NCBI GenBank assembly: GCA_001627335.1
Contig: LUPK01000050.1
Coordinates: 1 to 63,465, forward strand
DNA: 63,465 bases
Direction: 5' to 3'
Source: Nocardioides sp. REDSEA-S33_B3
Lineage (GTDB): Bacteria; Actinomycetota; Actinomycetes; Propionibacteriales; Nocardioidaceae
The notes below the pieces were generated by a model. The model had not been told where the DNA came from and made no database searches. It saw nothing but the letters and a program-made list of their open reading frames with translations. A program made the translations under genes and the position numbers. Shown here in pieces: positions 44,745 through 53,063 of the stretch (position 1 is the stretch's first letter; each line of letters opens with the position of its first letter).

Positions 44745-45089
44745 GTGCGGACCTGGCTGCTCCTCGCCGGTGCGGTGCTCTGCGAGGTGTCCGGCTCGCT
44801 GTCCCTGAAGCTCGCCCTGGACCACCGCTGGCTCTACGTGCTCGTGGTCGTCGGTTACGCAGCGTCCTTCACGCTGCTGGCGATGGTGCTGCGCCGTGGC
44901 ATGCCGCTGGGGGTGGCCTACGGCATCTGGGGTGCGTCGGGCGTCGCGCTGACCGCCGTGCTGTCGGCGCTCGTGCTGGGAGAGCCGTTCACCGCGCTCG
45001 TGGTGCTCGGGCTGGTGCTGATCGTCGGCGGCGTCCTCACCGTCGAGCTCGGGTCCGAGCGTGCCCAGCGTGCCAGGGAGGCCGACTGA
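44745..45089 (+). CDS. SMR-family exporter subunit 1
   Basis: The 114-residue protein has four helices of the small multidrug resistance family: WLLLAGAVLCEVSGSLSLKL with the essential Glu, YVLVVVGYAASFTLLAMVLR, LGVAYGIWGASGVALTAVLS and ALVVLGLVLIVGGVLTVEL. The GTG at 44745 follows the terminator hairpin. Its stop overlaps the next SMR gene (TGATG). Paired SMR genes usually form hetero-oligomers exporting cations or guanidinium-like compounds. Confidence 0.87.
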   Translation: MRTWLLLAGAVLCEVSGSLSLKLALDHRWLYVLVVVGYAASFTLLAMVLRRGMPLGVAYGIWGASGVALTAVLSALVLGEPFTALVVLGLVLIVGGVLTVELGSERAQRAREAD

Positions 45090-45412
45090 TGGCGTGGCTG
45101 CTGCTCGCCGGTGCCATCGTCTGCGAGGTCGGGGGCACGCTGTCCCTCCGGGTGGCGGCGACGGGGCGCCGGGGCTGGTACCTCCTGGTCGTCACGGCGT
45201 ACGTCGCCGCGTTCTCGCTCCTCGGCCTGGCCCTCGCCGGCGGGCTGGGGCTCGGTGTCGCCTACGGCGTGTGGGCCGCGACCGGTGTCGCGTTGACCGC
45301 GGTGGGCTCCCGCCTGCTCTTCGACGAGCCGCTGACCCCGCTCATGGGCGCCGGACTCGCGCTCATCATCGTCGGTGTCCTGCTCGTCGAGCTCGGCGTC
45401 CACGCGGGCTGA
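45089..45412 (+). CDS. SMR-family exporter subunit 2
   Basis: The 107-residue partner shows the same four-helix plan: WLLLAGAIVCEVGGTLSLRV with Glu14-equivalent, YLLVVTAYVAAFSLLGLAL, LGVAYGVWAATGVALTAVGS and GAGLALIIVGVLLVELG. It is translationally coupled to the preceding gene. The two proteins are clearly paralogous, consistent with tandem duplication and an antiparallel heterodimer. Substrate unknown. Confidence 0.87.
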   Translation: MAWLLLAGAIVCEVGGTLSLRVAATGRRGWYLLVVTAYVAAFSLLGLALAGGLGLGVAYGVWAATGVALTAVGSRLLFDEPLTPLMGAGLALIIVGVLLVELGVHAG

Positions 45413-45429
45413 GGTGCCGGGCCCCCGGC

Positions 45430-46077
45430 TCAGGACGGCAGCCACACGCTGAAGGCAGGCGCCTCGCCCTCGCCCCAGAGCCCGTCTCTCACCCTCACCT
45501 CGTACGCCGCTGGGCCGGCCTTGCCGATCTCGATCGCCGCGGTGCCGGCCGCGTCGGTGGTGACCCGGACCCGCTGCAGGACCTTGCCTCGACGCAGCAC
45601 TCGCACCCGGAGCTCCTGGTCGGGGCCCCACCCGGTCAGCCGGGCGTCGAACATCTCGCCGTCAGTCGGGTACTCCGGTGCCGAGGTGACCGCGGGGTCG
45701 TAGCCGGGGCGCGCTGACACCGCGACGTACGCCGTCTGCACGAGCTCACCGGGCTGGGCGGCGTCGCTGACCTGCACCGCGTGGACGCCCTCGGCCAACC
45801 CGGTGGTCAGGCACGTGAGCCGCTCGTCGTCGTACTCGCACGGCACCGCACCCTCGACCCGCTCGTCCTGACGCAGCCCCTTCTCTGCGGGGCCGATCGT
45901 GACCGTGATGTCGCCGTCCGGGTGCACCACACGCCCGGTCACGTCCTCGCCCGGCGCGACGGCGGGCGGCACGTCCTCGACGCCGAGCGGGGTGTCGACG
46001 GCGAAGCCGCAGCCGGACGTCGCCGCGAGGGTCAGCAGGGTCATCAGGAGCAGCGGCGTGCGTGGGGCGAGGGGCAT
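45430..46077 (-). CDS. hypothetical lipoprotein
   Basis: The 215-residue product has a lipoprotein signal peptide (LLLMTLLTLAATSGC lipobox). The mature region seems to hold two beta-rich segments (GRVVHPDGDITVTIGPAEKG; VRVLRRGKVLQRVRVTTDAA), perhaps Ig-like folds, with one Cys pair (PCEYDDERLTC). I do not recognise a family. The ATG at 46077 starts the signal peptide cleanly. It lies convergent to the SMR pair and next to another exported protein gene. Confidence 0.6.
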   Translation of the reverse strand: MPLAPRTPLLLMTLLTLAATSGCGFAVDTPLGVEDVPPAVAPGEDVTGRVVHPDGDITVTIGPAEKGLRQDERVEGAVPCEYDDERLTCLTTGLAEGVHAVQVSDAAQPGELVQTAYVAVSARPGYDPAVTSAPEYPTDGEMFDARLTGWGPDQELRVRVLRRGKVLQRVRVTTDAAGTAAIEIGKAGPAAYEVRVRDGLWGEGEAPAFSVWLPS

Positions 46078-46196
46078 GACGGCAGCGTGCCCCGTCGTGT
46101 GCCCGGCACGCTTGAGCACGCGGGCTCAGCCACGACCTGATCCGCTGCCGGATCCGCTGCAGCCGCGCCACCGGCGGCCTCGTCGCTGGGCCCAGC

Positions 46197-46715
46197 TCAC
46201 CCGCTGAGCAGTCCGAGCAGTCGTCGGATGACGCTGTGCCACCACCCAGTGGGCTCGACCGAGGAGCCGGGCCCTGTCCCCAGCGCCACCGGAGCGGTGA
46301 CGGTGGCGGGCTCGAACCGCCCGACCCCGGGAGTCTCGGAGCTCCACGCCGTGCAGGGGTTGACGCTCGGCCTGCCCCGCTCCATGACGGGCGCCATCAC
46401 CCACAGCCGCTCGGGGTCGGGGTCGCCGGAGGCGACGGCGCCGTCCCACCAGCCCGGCAGACCGAGGACCAGCGTGAGGGTGTCGTCCACCGGTCCGCCC
46501 CACCAGACGTCCTCGACCGCGACGACGGCCTCGTCGGTCACCAGGTCCACGGACACGAACCGTGCGGTGAACACCTGCTCGGCGTCACGCAGCACTGCCG
46601 AGGGCCCGACGCACGACAGCGCAGCAGCGGGCCCGGCCGCCACCACGGGGAGCCCCACGAGGAGGCAAGCGGTGAGGGCGGCGACGAGCAGACGACGTAC
46701 GACGGTCCCGGTCAT
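46197..46715 (-). CDS. exported hypothetical protein
   Basis: The 172-residue product begins with a signal peptide (VVRRLLVAALTACLLVGLPV, AAGPAAALSC). The mature part starts SCVGPSAVLRDAEQVFTARF, resembling small exported proteins whose first Cys pairs with a later one (VNPCTAW), and ends with a hydrophobic RRLLGLLSG tail. Function unknown. It is divergent from the carbonic anhydrase-like gene, with 55 bp between. Confidence 0.6.
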   Translation of the reverse strand: MTGTVVRRLLVAALTACLLVGLPVVAAGPAAALSCVGPSAVLRDAEQVFTARFVSVDLVTDEAVVAVEDVWWGGPVDDTLTLVLGLPGWWDGAVASGDPDPERLWVMAPVMERGRPSVNPCTAWSSETPGVGRFEPATVTAPVALGTGPGSSVEPTGWWHSVIRRLLGLLSG

Positions 46716-46770
46716 GTTCCTCAGACGACGCGGCCGGGCGGTCGGTTCCCCGGTGACGCGATGCCCGAGG

Positions 46771-47316
46771 ATGGCCCGCGTGATCATCGTCGAGTTCGAG
46801 GGCAAGCGCCCCCGCGTCCATCCCGAGGCCTTCGTCGCCGAGACCGCCACCCTGATCGGTGACGTGACCGTCGAGAAGGGCGCGAGCGTCTGGTACGGCG
46901 CGGTCCTGCGCGGCGACATCTGCACGATCGTGGTGCGCGAGGGCTCCAACATCCAGGACAACTCCGTGCTGCACGCCGCCCCGGGCCACACGCTCACCGT
47001 GGGCCCGGACGCCACCGTCGGGCACTCGTGCACCGTGCACGGCCGCGACGTCGGGGAGAGGGCGCTCGTCGGCAACGGCAGCACGCTCCTGGACGACTCG
47101 GTCGTGGGTCCCGGCACCCTGGTCGGAGCGGGCTCGGTGGTCACGCCGGGCACCGAGCTGCCCGGCGGCATGGTCGCCACGGGCATCCCCTGCAAGCCGC
47201 TCAAGCCGGTCGAGGGCACCAGCTCCCAGCTGTGGATCGACTCCAACGCGGAGTACTACCGCGACCTCGCCGACCGCCACCGTCGTACGGCGCGGACGAC
47301 CGACCCCCTGGTCTAG
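46771..47316 (+). CDS. gamma-carbonic anhydrase-like hexapeptide-repeat protein
   Basis: The 181-residue left-handed beta-helix protein has repeated hexapeptides (ATLIGDVTVEKGASVWYGAV, LRGDICTIVVREGSNIQDNS) and the metal ligands of gamma-carbonic anhydrases: His in SVLHAAPGH and in VGHSCTVHG. Conserved VLRGD and IQDNSVLH support the assignment. Whether it is an active zinc hydratase or an acyl-like homologue cannot be decided. The ATG at 46771 is preceded by GAGG at short distance. C-terminal helix AEYYRDLADRHRR is typical. Confidence 0.85.
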   Translation: MARVIIVEFEGKRPRVHPEAFVAETATLIGDVTVEKGASVWYGAVLRGDICTIVVREGSNIQDNSVLHAAPGHTLTVGPDATVGHSCTVHGRDVGERALVGNGSTLLDDSVVGPGTLVGAGSVVTPGTELPGGMVATGIPCKPLKPVEGTSSQLWIDSNAEYYRDLADRHRRTARTTDPLV

Positions 47317-47418
47317 ACCACCGGCAAAGACATGCCCCAGGGCGTAACCCGCGTCACACGGCGACGTTGCGCGGACCGAGAGCATCCGTATTTCTCGATT
47401 CCCTGGGGAGGGAGCCTG

Positions 47419-49290
47419 ATGTCGTCATCCCGTCGTCCCCCCGTACGTCCGACCGTCCGCTCGACCGTCCGCTCGACCGGTCGCGCCGCCGCAGGTCTCG
47501 TCGCCAGCCTCGGCCTCGCCGCCGGTGGCGTGGCCGCCGCGCAGCCGGCCACCGCAGCGACCCCGGCCGCCGAGCCGGCGTCCTCGCTGCTCGGTGGTGT
47601 CGCCGGCCTCGCCGAGCTGCGTGACTACGTCGTCACCGTCGACCCGGCGCTCGACGTCGTGCCGCGCCTCGCGCGGCAGCTGACCGAGCCGCTGGGCGGC
47701 ACCGTGCTGTTCACCTACGACGAGGTGCTCAACGGCTTCGCCGTCCGGCTCCCGGCCGTGGCGGCCCCCGCCCTGCGCGCCCTGCCCGCCGTGGAGACCG
47801 TCCGCGCGGACGTCGAGGCCGTCGCCACCGGCGAGCAGGCCGACGCCACGTGGGGCATCGACCGCACCGACCAGCGCTCGCTGCCGCTGGACTCCACCTA
47901 CTCCTACGCCGACGACGCCGGCCGCGACGCTCACGTCTACGTCATCGACACCGGTCTCAACCCCGACCACGCCGAGTTCGCCGGCCGCGTCGGCGAGGGC
48001 CGCAACTTCATCGCGGGCGGCTTCCTCGGCCTCGGCAGCGTCGACCCGACCGCCTGGGACGACTGCAACGGTCACGGCACCCACGTCACCAGCACGGCCG
48101 CCGGCAGCACCTGGGGCATCGCCAAGAAGGCGACCGTCCACGCCGTCCGCGTGCTCAACTGTCAGGGCTCCGGCAGCGGCGCCGCGATCATCGCCGGCAT
48201 CGACTGGGTCGCCCAGAACGCCGAGCCCCAGTCTGTCGCGAACCTCTCGCTCGGCACCGTGAGCCGCTCGGCCGACGTCGACAACGCCGTCACCGCACTC
48301 GTGCAGTCCGGCGTCGCCGTGGCAGTCGCTGCGGGCAACGACAACAAGGACGCTTGCACGACGTCCCCGGCCGCGGCGCCGGCCGTCCTGACCACCGGCT
48401 CGACCGAGCGCACCGACGCCCGGTCGTCGTTCTCCAACTACGGCTCCTGCGTCGACCTGTTCGCGCCGGGCAGCAGCATCACCGCCGCCGACCACCGCAG
48501 CACCACCGGGTCGACCGTGCTGAGCGGTACGTCGATGGCCAGCCCGCACGTCGCCGGCGTCCTGGCCCTGGTCCGCTCGATCGATCCGGGGCTGTCCGCG
48601 ACCGCCGCGCAGGACGTCGTGGTCGACGGGTCCAGCACCGCCAAGGTCACCAACCCCGGCGCCGGGTCCCCCAACAGGCTGCTGTGGTCCGGCGTCGCGG
48701 TCGACGACCCGAGCATCGACCGCGCCCCCAGCGCCGCGTTCACCAGCAGCTGCGACGGCCTCACCTGCTCCTTCGACGCCAGCGGTTCCCGCGACGACAA
48801 GGGAATCGCGGCGTACTCCTGGTCCTTCGGTGACGGGTCCTCGGCCTCCGGCGTGAGCCCCGCGCACTCCTACGCCGACGGCGGCGCCCGCACGGTGACC
48901 CTGACCGTCACCGACACCGCCGGCCAGAGCGCCAGCACCACCGGCCAGGTGGCGCCGTTCGACCCGACCTCGGTGCCGTGCACCGGCTGCATGGAGTACT
49001 CCGGCACCCTCGCCGCCGGCGGCACCGCCTACCCGGCCGGCTCCGCGGGCTTCACCGCCAGCGGCTCCCTCGAGGGCTGGCTCCGCGGCCCCGCCGCCGC
49101 CGACTTCGACCTGACCCTGCAGCAGCGCTCCTGCGGTCTGCTCTGGTGCTCCTGGAGCGACCTCGCGACCAGCAGCACCGCCGGCTCGGAGGAGGAGATC
49201 AGCCGCTCGGTCGCCAACGGGACCTACCGCTGGGTGATCACCGCCCGCAGCGGCTCGGGTGACTGGCAGTTCTGGGGCGACCCCCGCTGA
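47419..49290 (+). CDS. secreted subtilisin-like serine protease with PKD domain
   Basis: The 623-residue precursor has an Arg-rich start, signal segment (AAGLVASLGLAAGGVAAAQP), an inhibitor-I9 propeptide (RDYVVTVDPALDVVPRLARQ), and an S8 catalytic domain with Asp in HVYVIDTGLNPDHAEF, His in CNGHGTHVTSTAAG and Ser in LSGTSMASPHVAGVLAL. A PKD domain follows (AAYSWSFGDGSSASGVSPAH-like segment near residue 470) and a C-terminal beta domain with Cys pairs (VPCTGCMEYSGTLAAGG). It is an extracellular proteinase of the proteinase K group. The ATG follows GGGGAGGGAG. Confidence 0.92.
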   Translation: MSSSRRPPVRPTVRSTVRSTGRAAAGLVASLGLAAGGVAAAQPATAATPAAEPASSLLGGVAGLAELRDYVVTVDPALDVVPRLARQLTEPLGGTVLFTYDEVLNGFAVRLPAVAAPALRALPAVETVRADVEAVATGEQADATWGIDRTDQRSLPLDSTYSYADDAGRDAHVYVIDTGLNPDHAEFAGRVGEGRNFIAGGFLGLGSVDPTAWDDCNGHGTHVTSTAAGSTWGIAKKATVHAVRVLNCQGSGSGAAIIAGIDWVAQNAEPQSVANLSLGTVSRSADVDNAVTALVQSGVAVAVAAGNDNKDACTTSPAAAPAVLTTGSTERTDARSSFSNYGSCVDLFAPGSSITAADHRSTTGSTVLSGTSMASPHVAGVLALVRSIDPGLSATAAQDVVVDGSSTAKVTNPGAGSPNRLLWSGVAVDDPSIDRAPSAAFTSSCDGLTCSFDASGSRDDKGIAAYSWSFGDGSSASGVSPAHSYADGGARTVTLTVTDTAGQSASTTGQVAPFDPTSVPCTGCMEYSGTLAAGGTAYPAGSAGFTASGSLEGWLRGPAAADFDLTLQQRSCGLLWCSWSDLATSSTAGSEEEISRSVANGTYRWVITARSGSGDWQFWGDPR

Positions 49291-49332
49291 CGCAGCCCCC
49301 TGACCGACCCCGCTGAACCCTCCCGGCGGCCC

Positions 49333-49338
49333 TAGGGT
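49333..49338 (+). promoter_or_regulatory. -10 element of the enoyl-CoA hydratase gene
   Basis: TAGGGT lies 7 nt before the ATG at 49346; GGAGG in the interval may be part of the same leaderless signal or a very close ribosome site. Confidence 0.5.
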
Positions 49339-49345
49339 CGGAGGC

Positions 49346-50158
49346 ATGTCTCTCCCGAGCGTGTCCTCCGAGTCCCTGGGGCCGTCGGTGCGTGTCGAGC
49401 GCGACGGCCCGGTCACGACCGTCATCATCGACCGGCCCCACGCCCGCAACGCCGTCGACGGCCCGACGGCCGCGGCGCTGGCCGAGGCGTTCCGCGCCTT
49501 CGACGCCGACCCCGAGCAGCGGGTCGCGGTCCTCCACGGGGACGGTGGCACGTTCTGCGCCGGCGCCGACCTCAAGGCCATCGGTACGTCGGAGGGCAAC
49601 CGTGTCGATCCGCTGCCGGCCGACGGGCCGATGGGGCCCACGCGGATGCGCCTGTCCAAGCCGGTGATCGCCGCGATCGAGGGTCACGCCGTGGCCGGTG
49701 GGCTGGAGCTCGCGACCTGGTGCGACCTGCGGGTGGCCGCCGGCGACGCGGTGCTCGGGGTCTTCTGCCGCCGCTGGGGCGTGCCGCTGATCGACGGCGG
49801 GACGGTGCGGCTGCCGCAGCTGATCGGGACCAGCCGCGCGATGGACCTCATCCTCACCGGGCGCCCCGTCGACGCCTGGGAGGCCGAGCGGATGGGCCTG
49901 GTCAACCGAGTCGTGCCGGTCGGGCAGGCCCGGGTCGAGGCGGAGGGCCTGGCCCGGCAGCTCGCCGGGCTGCCGCAGACGTGCCTGGTCCACGACCGGC
50001 TCTCGGTGCTGGAGTCGGAGGGGCTGACCGAGGAGGAGGCGCTCGAGGTCGAGCACCGGCACGGACTGGTCTCGCTCACCGAGGCCGTCGAGGGCGCGCA
50101 GCGGTTCGTGGCCGGCGAGGGCCGCCACGGCCGGCCGGTCGGGGAGCGGTGGACCTAG
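49346..50158 (+). CDS. enoyl-CoA hydratase/isomerase family protein
   Basis: The 270-residue crotonase-fold protein has VTTVIIDRPHARNAVDGPTA, the first oxyanion loop FCAGADLKAIG and the second AAIEGHAVAGGLELATWCDL, followed by GVFCRRWGVPLIDGGTVRLP. One expected catalytic Glu is in GHAVAGGLELA; the second Glu position of classical hydratases appears as Asp/Gly in LIDGGTV, so it may be an isomerase or other crotonase. Leaderless-type start. It converges on a small membrane-protein gene with a 4-nt overlap. Confidence 0.85.
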   Translation: MSLPSVSSESLGPSVRVERDGPVTTVIIDRPHARNAVDGPTAAALAEAFRAFDADPEQRVAVLHGDGGTFCAGADLKAIGTSEGNRVDPLPADGPMGPTRMRLSKPVIAAIEGHAVAGGLELATWCDLRVAAGDAVLGVFCRRWGVPLIDGGTVRLPQLIGTSRAMDLILTGRPVDAWEAERMGLVNRVVPVGQARVEAEGLARQLAGLPQTCLVHDRLSVLESEGLTEEEALEVEHRHGLVSLTEAVEGAQRFVAGEGRHGRPVGERWT

Positions 50159-50529
50159 CGCAGCTCGCCGCGCGAGCCGAGGCAGACCGCGACCAGCTCA
50201 CCGGGCGAGACGCCCTCGTGGGCGGCCCAGCCGCGGGCGAAGGAGACGACGCGCAGCTCGCCGGCCGGCGTACGGATGAGGGAGGCCGCTGGGGTGGAGC
50301 CGTCGGCGAAGCCGGTGGTGCTGCAGCGGTGGTCCGTCATGAGCCGTGCGAGCTGCGCGTCGACAGGCGTGGCCGCGGAGGGAGGGGCCGCGGGCTCGGC
50401 CTGGACGTGGGACGCGAGTCCGATGGAGACGACCGCGCCCAGCACCAACCCCTTGACCACGTCGAGCGCACGGGGCACGACCCAGGGAGGGGTGGGCCGC
50501 GCGAGGCGCTCGGTGGGGGAGTCGGGCAT
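50155..50529 (-). CDS. small membrane-anchored hypothetical protein
   Basis: The 124-residue product has one N-terminal hydrophobic segment (VVKGLVLGAVVSIGLASHV) after a proline-rich start, then an Ala/Pro linker and a region with two Cys (DHRCSTTGFADG, LVAVCLGSRG). No family recognised. It is convergent to the enoyl-CoA hydratase gene and divergent from the MoxR gene. Confidence 0.55.
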   Translation of the reverse strand: MPDSPTERLARPTPPWVVPRALDVVKGLVLGAVVSIGLASHVQAEPAAPPSAATPVDAQLARLMTDHRCSTTGFADGSTPAASLIRTPAGELRVVSFARGWAAHEGVSPGELVAVCLGSRGELR

Positions 50530-50630
50530 GCCACCACAACGAGGCCGCGAGCCGCCTGGTCACGCCGGTAAGGACCGGTGTGACCCGAGCCACCCCCGCT
50601 CGTGGTGCACCGATGGGCCAGGATGGCTCG

Positions 50631-51494
50631 GTGACCTGGTTCTCCTCACCGACCGACGCCGCCGAGCGGCTCACCGCCACCGGCTACCTCGCGGACACCG
50701 CGACGGCGACCACGACCTACCTCGCCGGCGCGCTGGAGAAGCCGCTGCTGCTGGAGGGGCCGGCGGGTGTCGGCAAGACCGAGCTGGCCAAGGCGGTCGC
50801 CCGCTCCACGGGAGCCGAGCTGGTGCGCCTGCAGTGCTACGAGGGGCTGGACGAGGCGCGCGCCCTCTACGAGTGGAACTACAAGAAGCAGCTGCTCCGC
50901 ATCCAGGCCAGCCAGGGCCAGACCTGGGACGAGACCCACGACGACATCTTCACCGACGAGTTCCTGCTGACCCGCCCGCTGCTGACCGCGATCCGTCGGG
51001 AGCAGCCGACGGTGCTGCTGATCGACGAGGTCGACAAGACCGACGTCGAGGTCGAGGGGCTGCTGCTGGAGGTGCTCAGCGACTTCCAGGTCACCATCCC
51101 GGAGATGGGGACGATCGCGGCGGTGCGCCGCCCGTACGTCGTGCTCACCTCCAACGCCACCCGTGAGCTGTCCGAGGCGGTCAAGCGGCGCTGCCTCTAC
51201 CTCCACCTGGAGTACCCCGACGCCGACCGCGAGCGCGACATCGTGCTCTCCCAGGTGCCCGAGCTGGAGGAGGGCGTGGCCACCCAGCTGGTCACCCTCG
51301 TCGGCCGGCTGCGCGAGCTGGAGCTGAAGAAGGCCCCGTCCATCGCGGAGTCCATCGACTGGGCGCGCACCCTGCTGGCCCTGGAGATCAAGGACCTCGA
51401 CGACGCCGCCGTCACCGCCACCCTGGGCGTCGTCCTCAAGCACGTCACCGACACCGAGCGCGCGGTCAAGGAGCTGCGCCTGGCCCGCGTCTGA
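50631..51494 (+). CDS. MoxR-family AAA+ ATPase
   Basis: The 287-residue ATPase has Walker A LLEGPAGVGKTELAKAVARS near residue 45, Walker B VLLIDEVDKTDVEVEG near 130, sensor 1 VVLTSNATREL and the arginine-rich AVKRRCLYLHLEYPDADRER. It resembles CoxD. MoxR proteins act with VWA proteins as chaperones that mature enzymes or insert metals, and a VWA gene follows at 26 nt. The GTG at 50631 is preferred because CAGGAT ends 6 nt upstream; ATG at 50613 is also possible. Confidence 0.88.
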   Translation: MTWFSSPTDAAERLTATGYLADTATATTTYLAGALEKPLLLEGPAGVGKTELAKAVARSTGAELVRLQCYEGLDEARALYEWNYKKQLLRIQASQGQTWDETHDDIFTDEFLLTRPLLTAIRREQPTVLLIDEVDKTDVEVEGLLLEVLSDFQVTIPEMGTIAAVRRPYVVLTSNATRELSEAVKRRCLYLHLEYPDADRERDIVLSQVPELEEGVATQLVTLVGRLRELELKKAPSIAESIDWARTLLALEIKDLDDAAVTATLGVVLKHVTDTERAVKELRLARV

Positions 51495-51520
51495 GCCGCG
51501 GCCCCACCGTCGTCAGCGTC

Positions 51521-52957
51521 ATGAGCCCCCGTTCCGGTCTGCTGGACCGCCACATCGCCTTCCTTGAGGCGCTGCGGGCCGCCGGCCTGCCCGTGTCCAT
51601 CTCCGAGGACCTCGACGCCGTGTCGGTGCTGCAGGCCCTGGACTGGGCCGACCGCGCGACGCTGAAGGAGGGGTACGCCGCCACGCTGGTCAAGCGGCAC
51701 CAGTGGCGACCGACCTTCGACGCGCTCTTCGACCTCTACTTCCCGCGGATGATCGGCGAGGGCGCCGGCGGGCGGCTGGACCCCGCGGCCGAGGGCGTCG
51801 AGGGCGAGGCGGGCGAGGGCGGCGACACCGGCGAGGACCAGGAGGCGCCGGCGGGCGCCCGCGACAACGGGGCGGCGCTCGCGGAGCTCCGCGAGCGGCT
51901 TGAGCAGGCGCTGCTGGACGGTGACCAGGAGGCCCTGGACGCGCTGGCGGTCGAGATGGTCGGCCGGTTCGGCGCGATGCCGGGGCGTGGCCCAGGGCTG
52001 TCGTCGTGGTCGGCGTACACCGCCCTGCAGCGCGTCGCGCCCGGCGAGCTCGTCGACCAGATCGTGCAGGGCCTGATGGCCGACGGGCGCACCGAGGAGG
52101 AGGCCGACCGGCTGGCCGGTCGCCGCATCGGCGGGTTCACGCGCCAGGTCGAGGCCGACGCGCGGCGACGCATCGGCGAGGAGAAGGGCCCCGACCACGT
52201 CGCCCAGGCCGCGCTGCGACCGACCATCGACCGGCTCGACTTCCTGTCCATGCGGCGCAGCGACCTGGAGGAGATGCGGCGCGAGATCCAGCCGCTGGCC
52301 CGCCGGCTCGCCACGCGGCTGACCCAGCAGCACCACGCCCACCGGCGCGGACCGCTGGACTTCCGGCGCACCGTGCGTGCCTCGATCTCCACCGGCGGGG
52401 TCCCGCTGACCACCCACCACCGGCCGAAGCGGCCGCACCGCAGCGAGCTGGTCGTGCTGTGCGACGTGAGCGGCTCGGTGGCCAACTTCGCGCAGTTCAC
52501 GCTGCTGCTGGTCTTCGCGCTGCGCGACCAGTTCACGAAGGTCCGCGCGTTCACCTTCATCGACCACGTCCACGAGGTCACTCACCACTTCAAGCCCGGC
52601 GCCGACGTCGTCGACGTGATGACCGAGCTCGCCGCCAGCACCGCCCAGGCGGCGCTGTGGGGGCGCACCAACTACGGCCGGGCGCTGACCACCTTCGCCG
52701 AGAAGCACGCTGACGCCATCGGCCCGCGCACCGCCCTGTTGGTGCTGGGCGACGCCCGCTCCAACTACTCCGACCTGGCCGTCGACACGCTGTCCGAGCT
52801 CGTGGACCAGTGCCGGCACGCCTGGTGGCTCAACCCCGAGCACCAGCGGCACTGGGACACCGGCGACTCCGCGGCCTCGCGCTACGCCGCCGCGATGCCC
52901 ATGGTCGAGTGCCGCAACCTGACCCAGCTCACGGAGTTCGTCCACCAGGTCCTCTGA
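51521..52957 (+). CDS. VWA-domain protein (CoxE-like), partner of the MoxR ATPase
   Basis: The 478-residue protein has an N-terminal helical region (LLDRHIAFLEALRAAGLPVS), an acidic linker (~85-120) and a C-terminal von Willebrand A domain with the MIDAS motif in VVLCDVSGSVANFAQFTLLL and later LLVLGDARSNYSDLAVDTLS. This matches CoxE-type VWA proteins. With MoxR it probably forms a metal-centre maturation or chaperone pair, but no carbon monoxide dehydrogenase or other client gene is next to it. Confidence 0.85.
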   Translation: MSPRSGLLDRHIAFLEALRAAGLPVSISEDLDAVSVLQALDWADRATLKEGYAATLVKRHQWRPTFDALFDLYFPRMIGEGAGGRLDPAAEGVEGEAGEGGDTGEDQEAPAGARDNGAALAELRERLEQALLDGDQEALDALAVEMVGRFGAMPGRGPGLSSWSAYTALQRVAPGELVDQIVQGLMADGRTEEEADRLAGRRIGGFTRQVEADARRRIGEEKGPDHVAQAALRPTIDRLDFLSMRRSDLEEMRREIQPLARRLATRLTQQHHAHRRGPLDFRRTVRASISTGGVPLTTHHRPKRPHRSELVVLCDVSGSVANFAQFTLLLVFALRDQFTKVRAFTFIDHVHEVTHHFKPGADVVDVMTELAASTAQAALWGRTNYGRALTTFAEKHADAIGPRTALLVLGDARSNYSDLAVDTLSELVDQCRHAWWLNPEHQRHWDTGDSAASRYAAAMPMVECRNLTQLTEFVHQVL

Positions 52958-53063
52958 CGGGTGCTCCGCGGGTGGGGGCTCGTCCTGCCACCCGGACGGG
53001 GCGTGACGGTCGTCGCAGGGCGTCGTTGAATACCTGAAACGTGTTCACGTCTTGGGAGGTCCC

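Noticed and set aside
47366..47378. ACGTTGC before the subtilase gene as another regulator site
   Set aside because: Only one heptamer is present, without the 11-bp partner seen in the two aldehyde dehydrogenase-region promoters.
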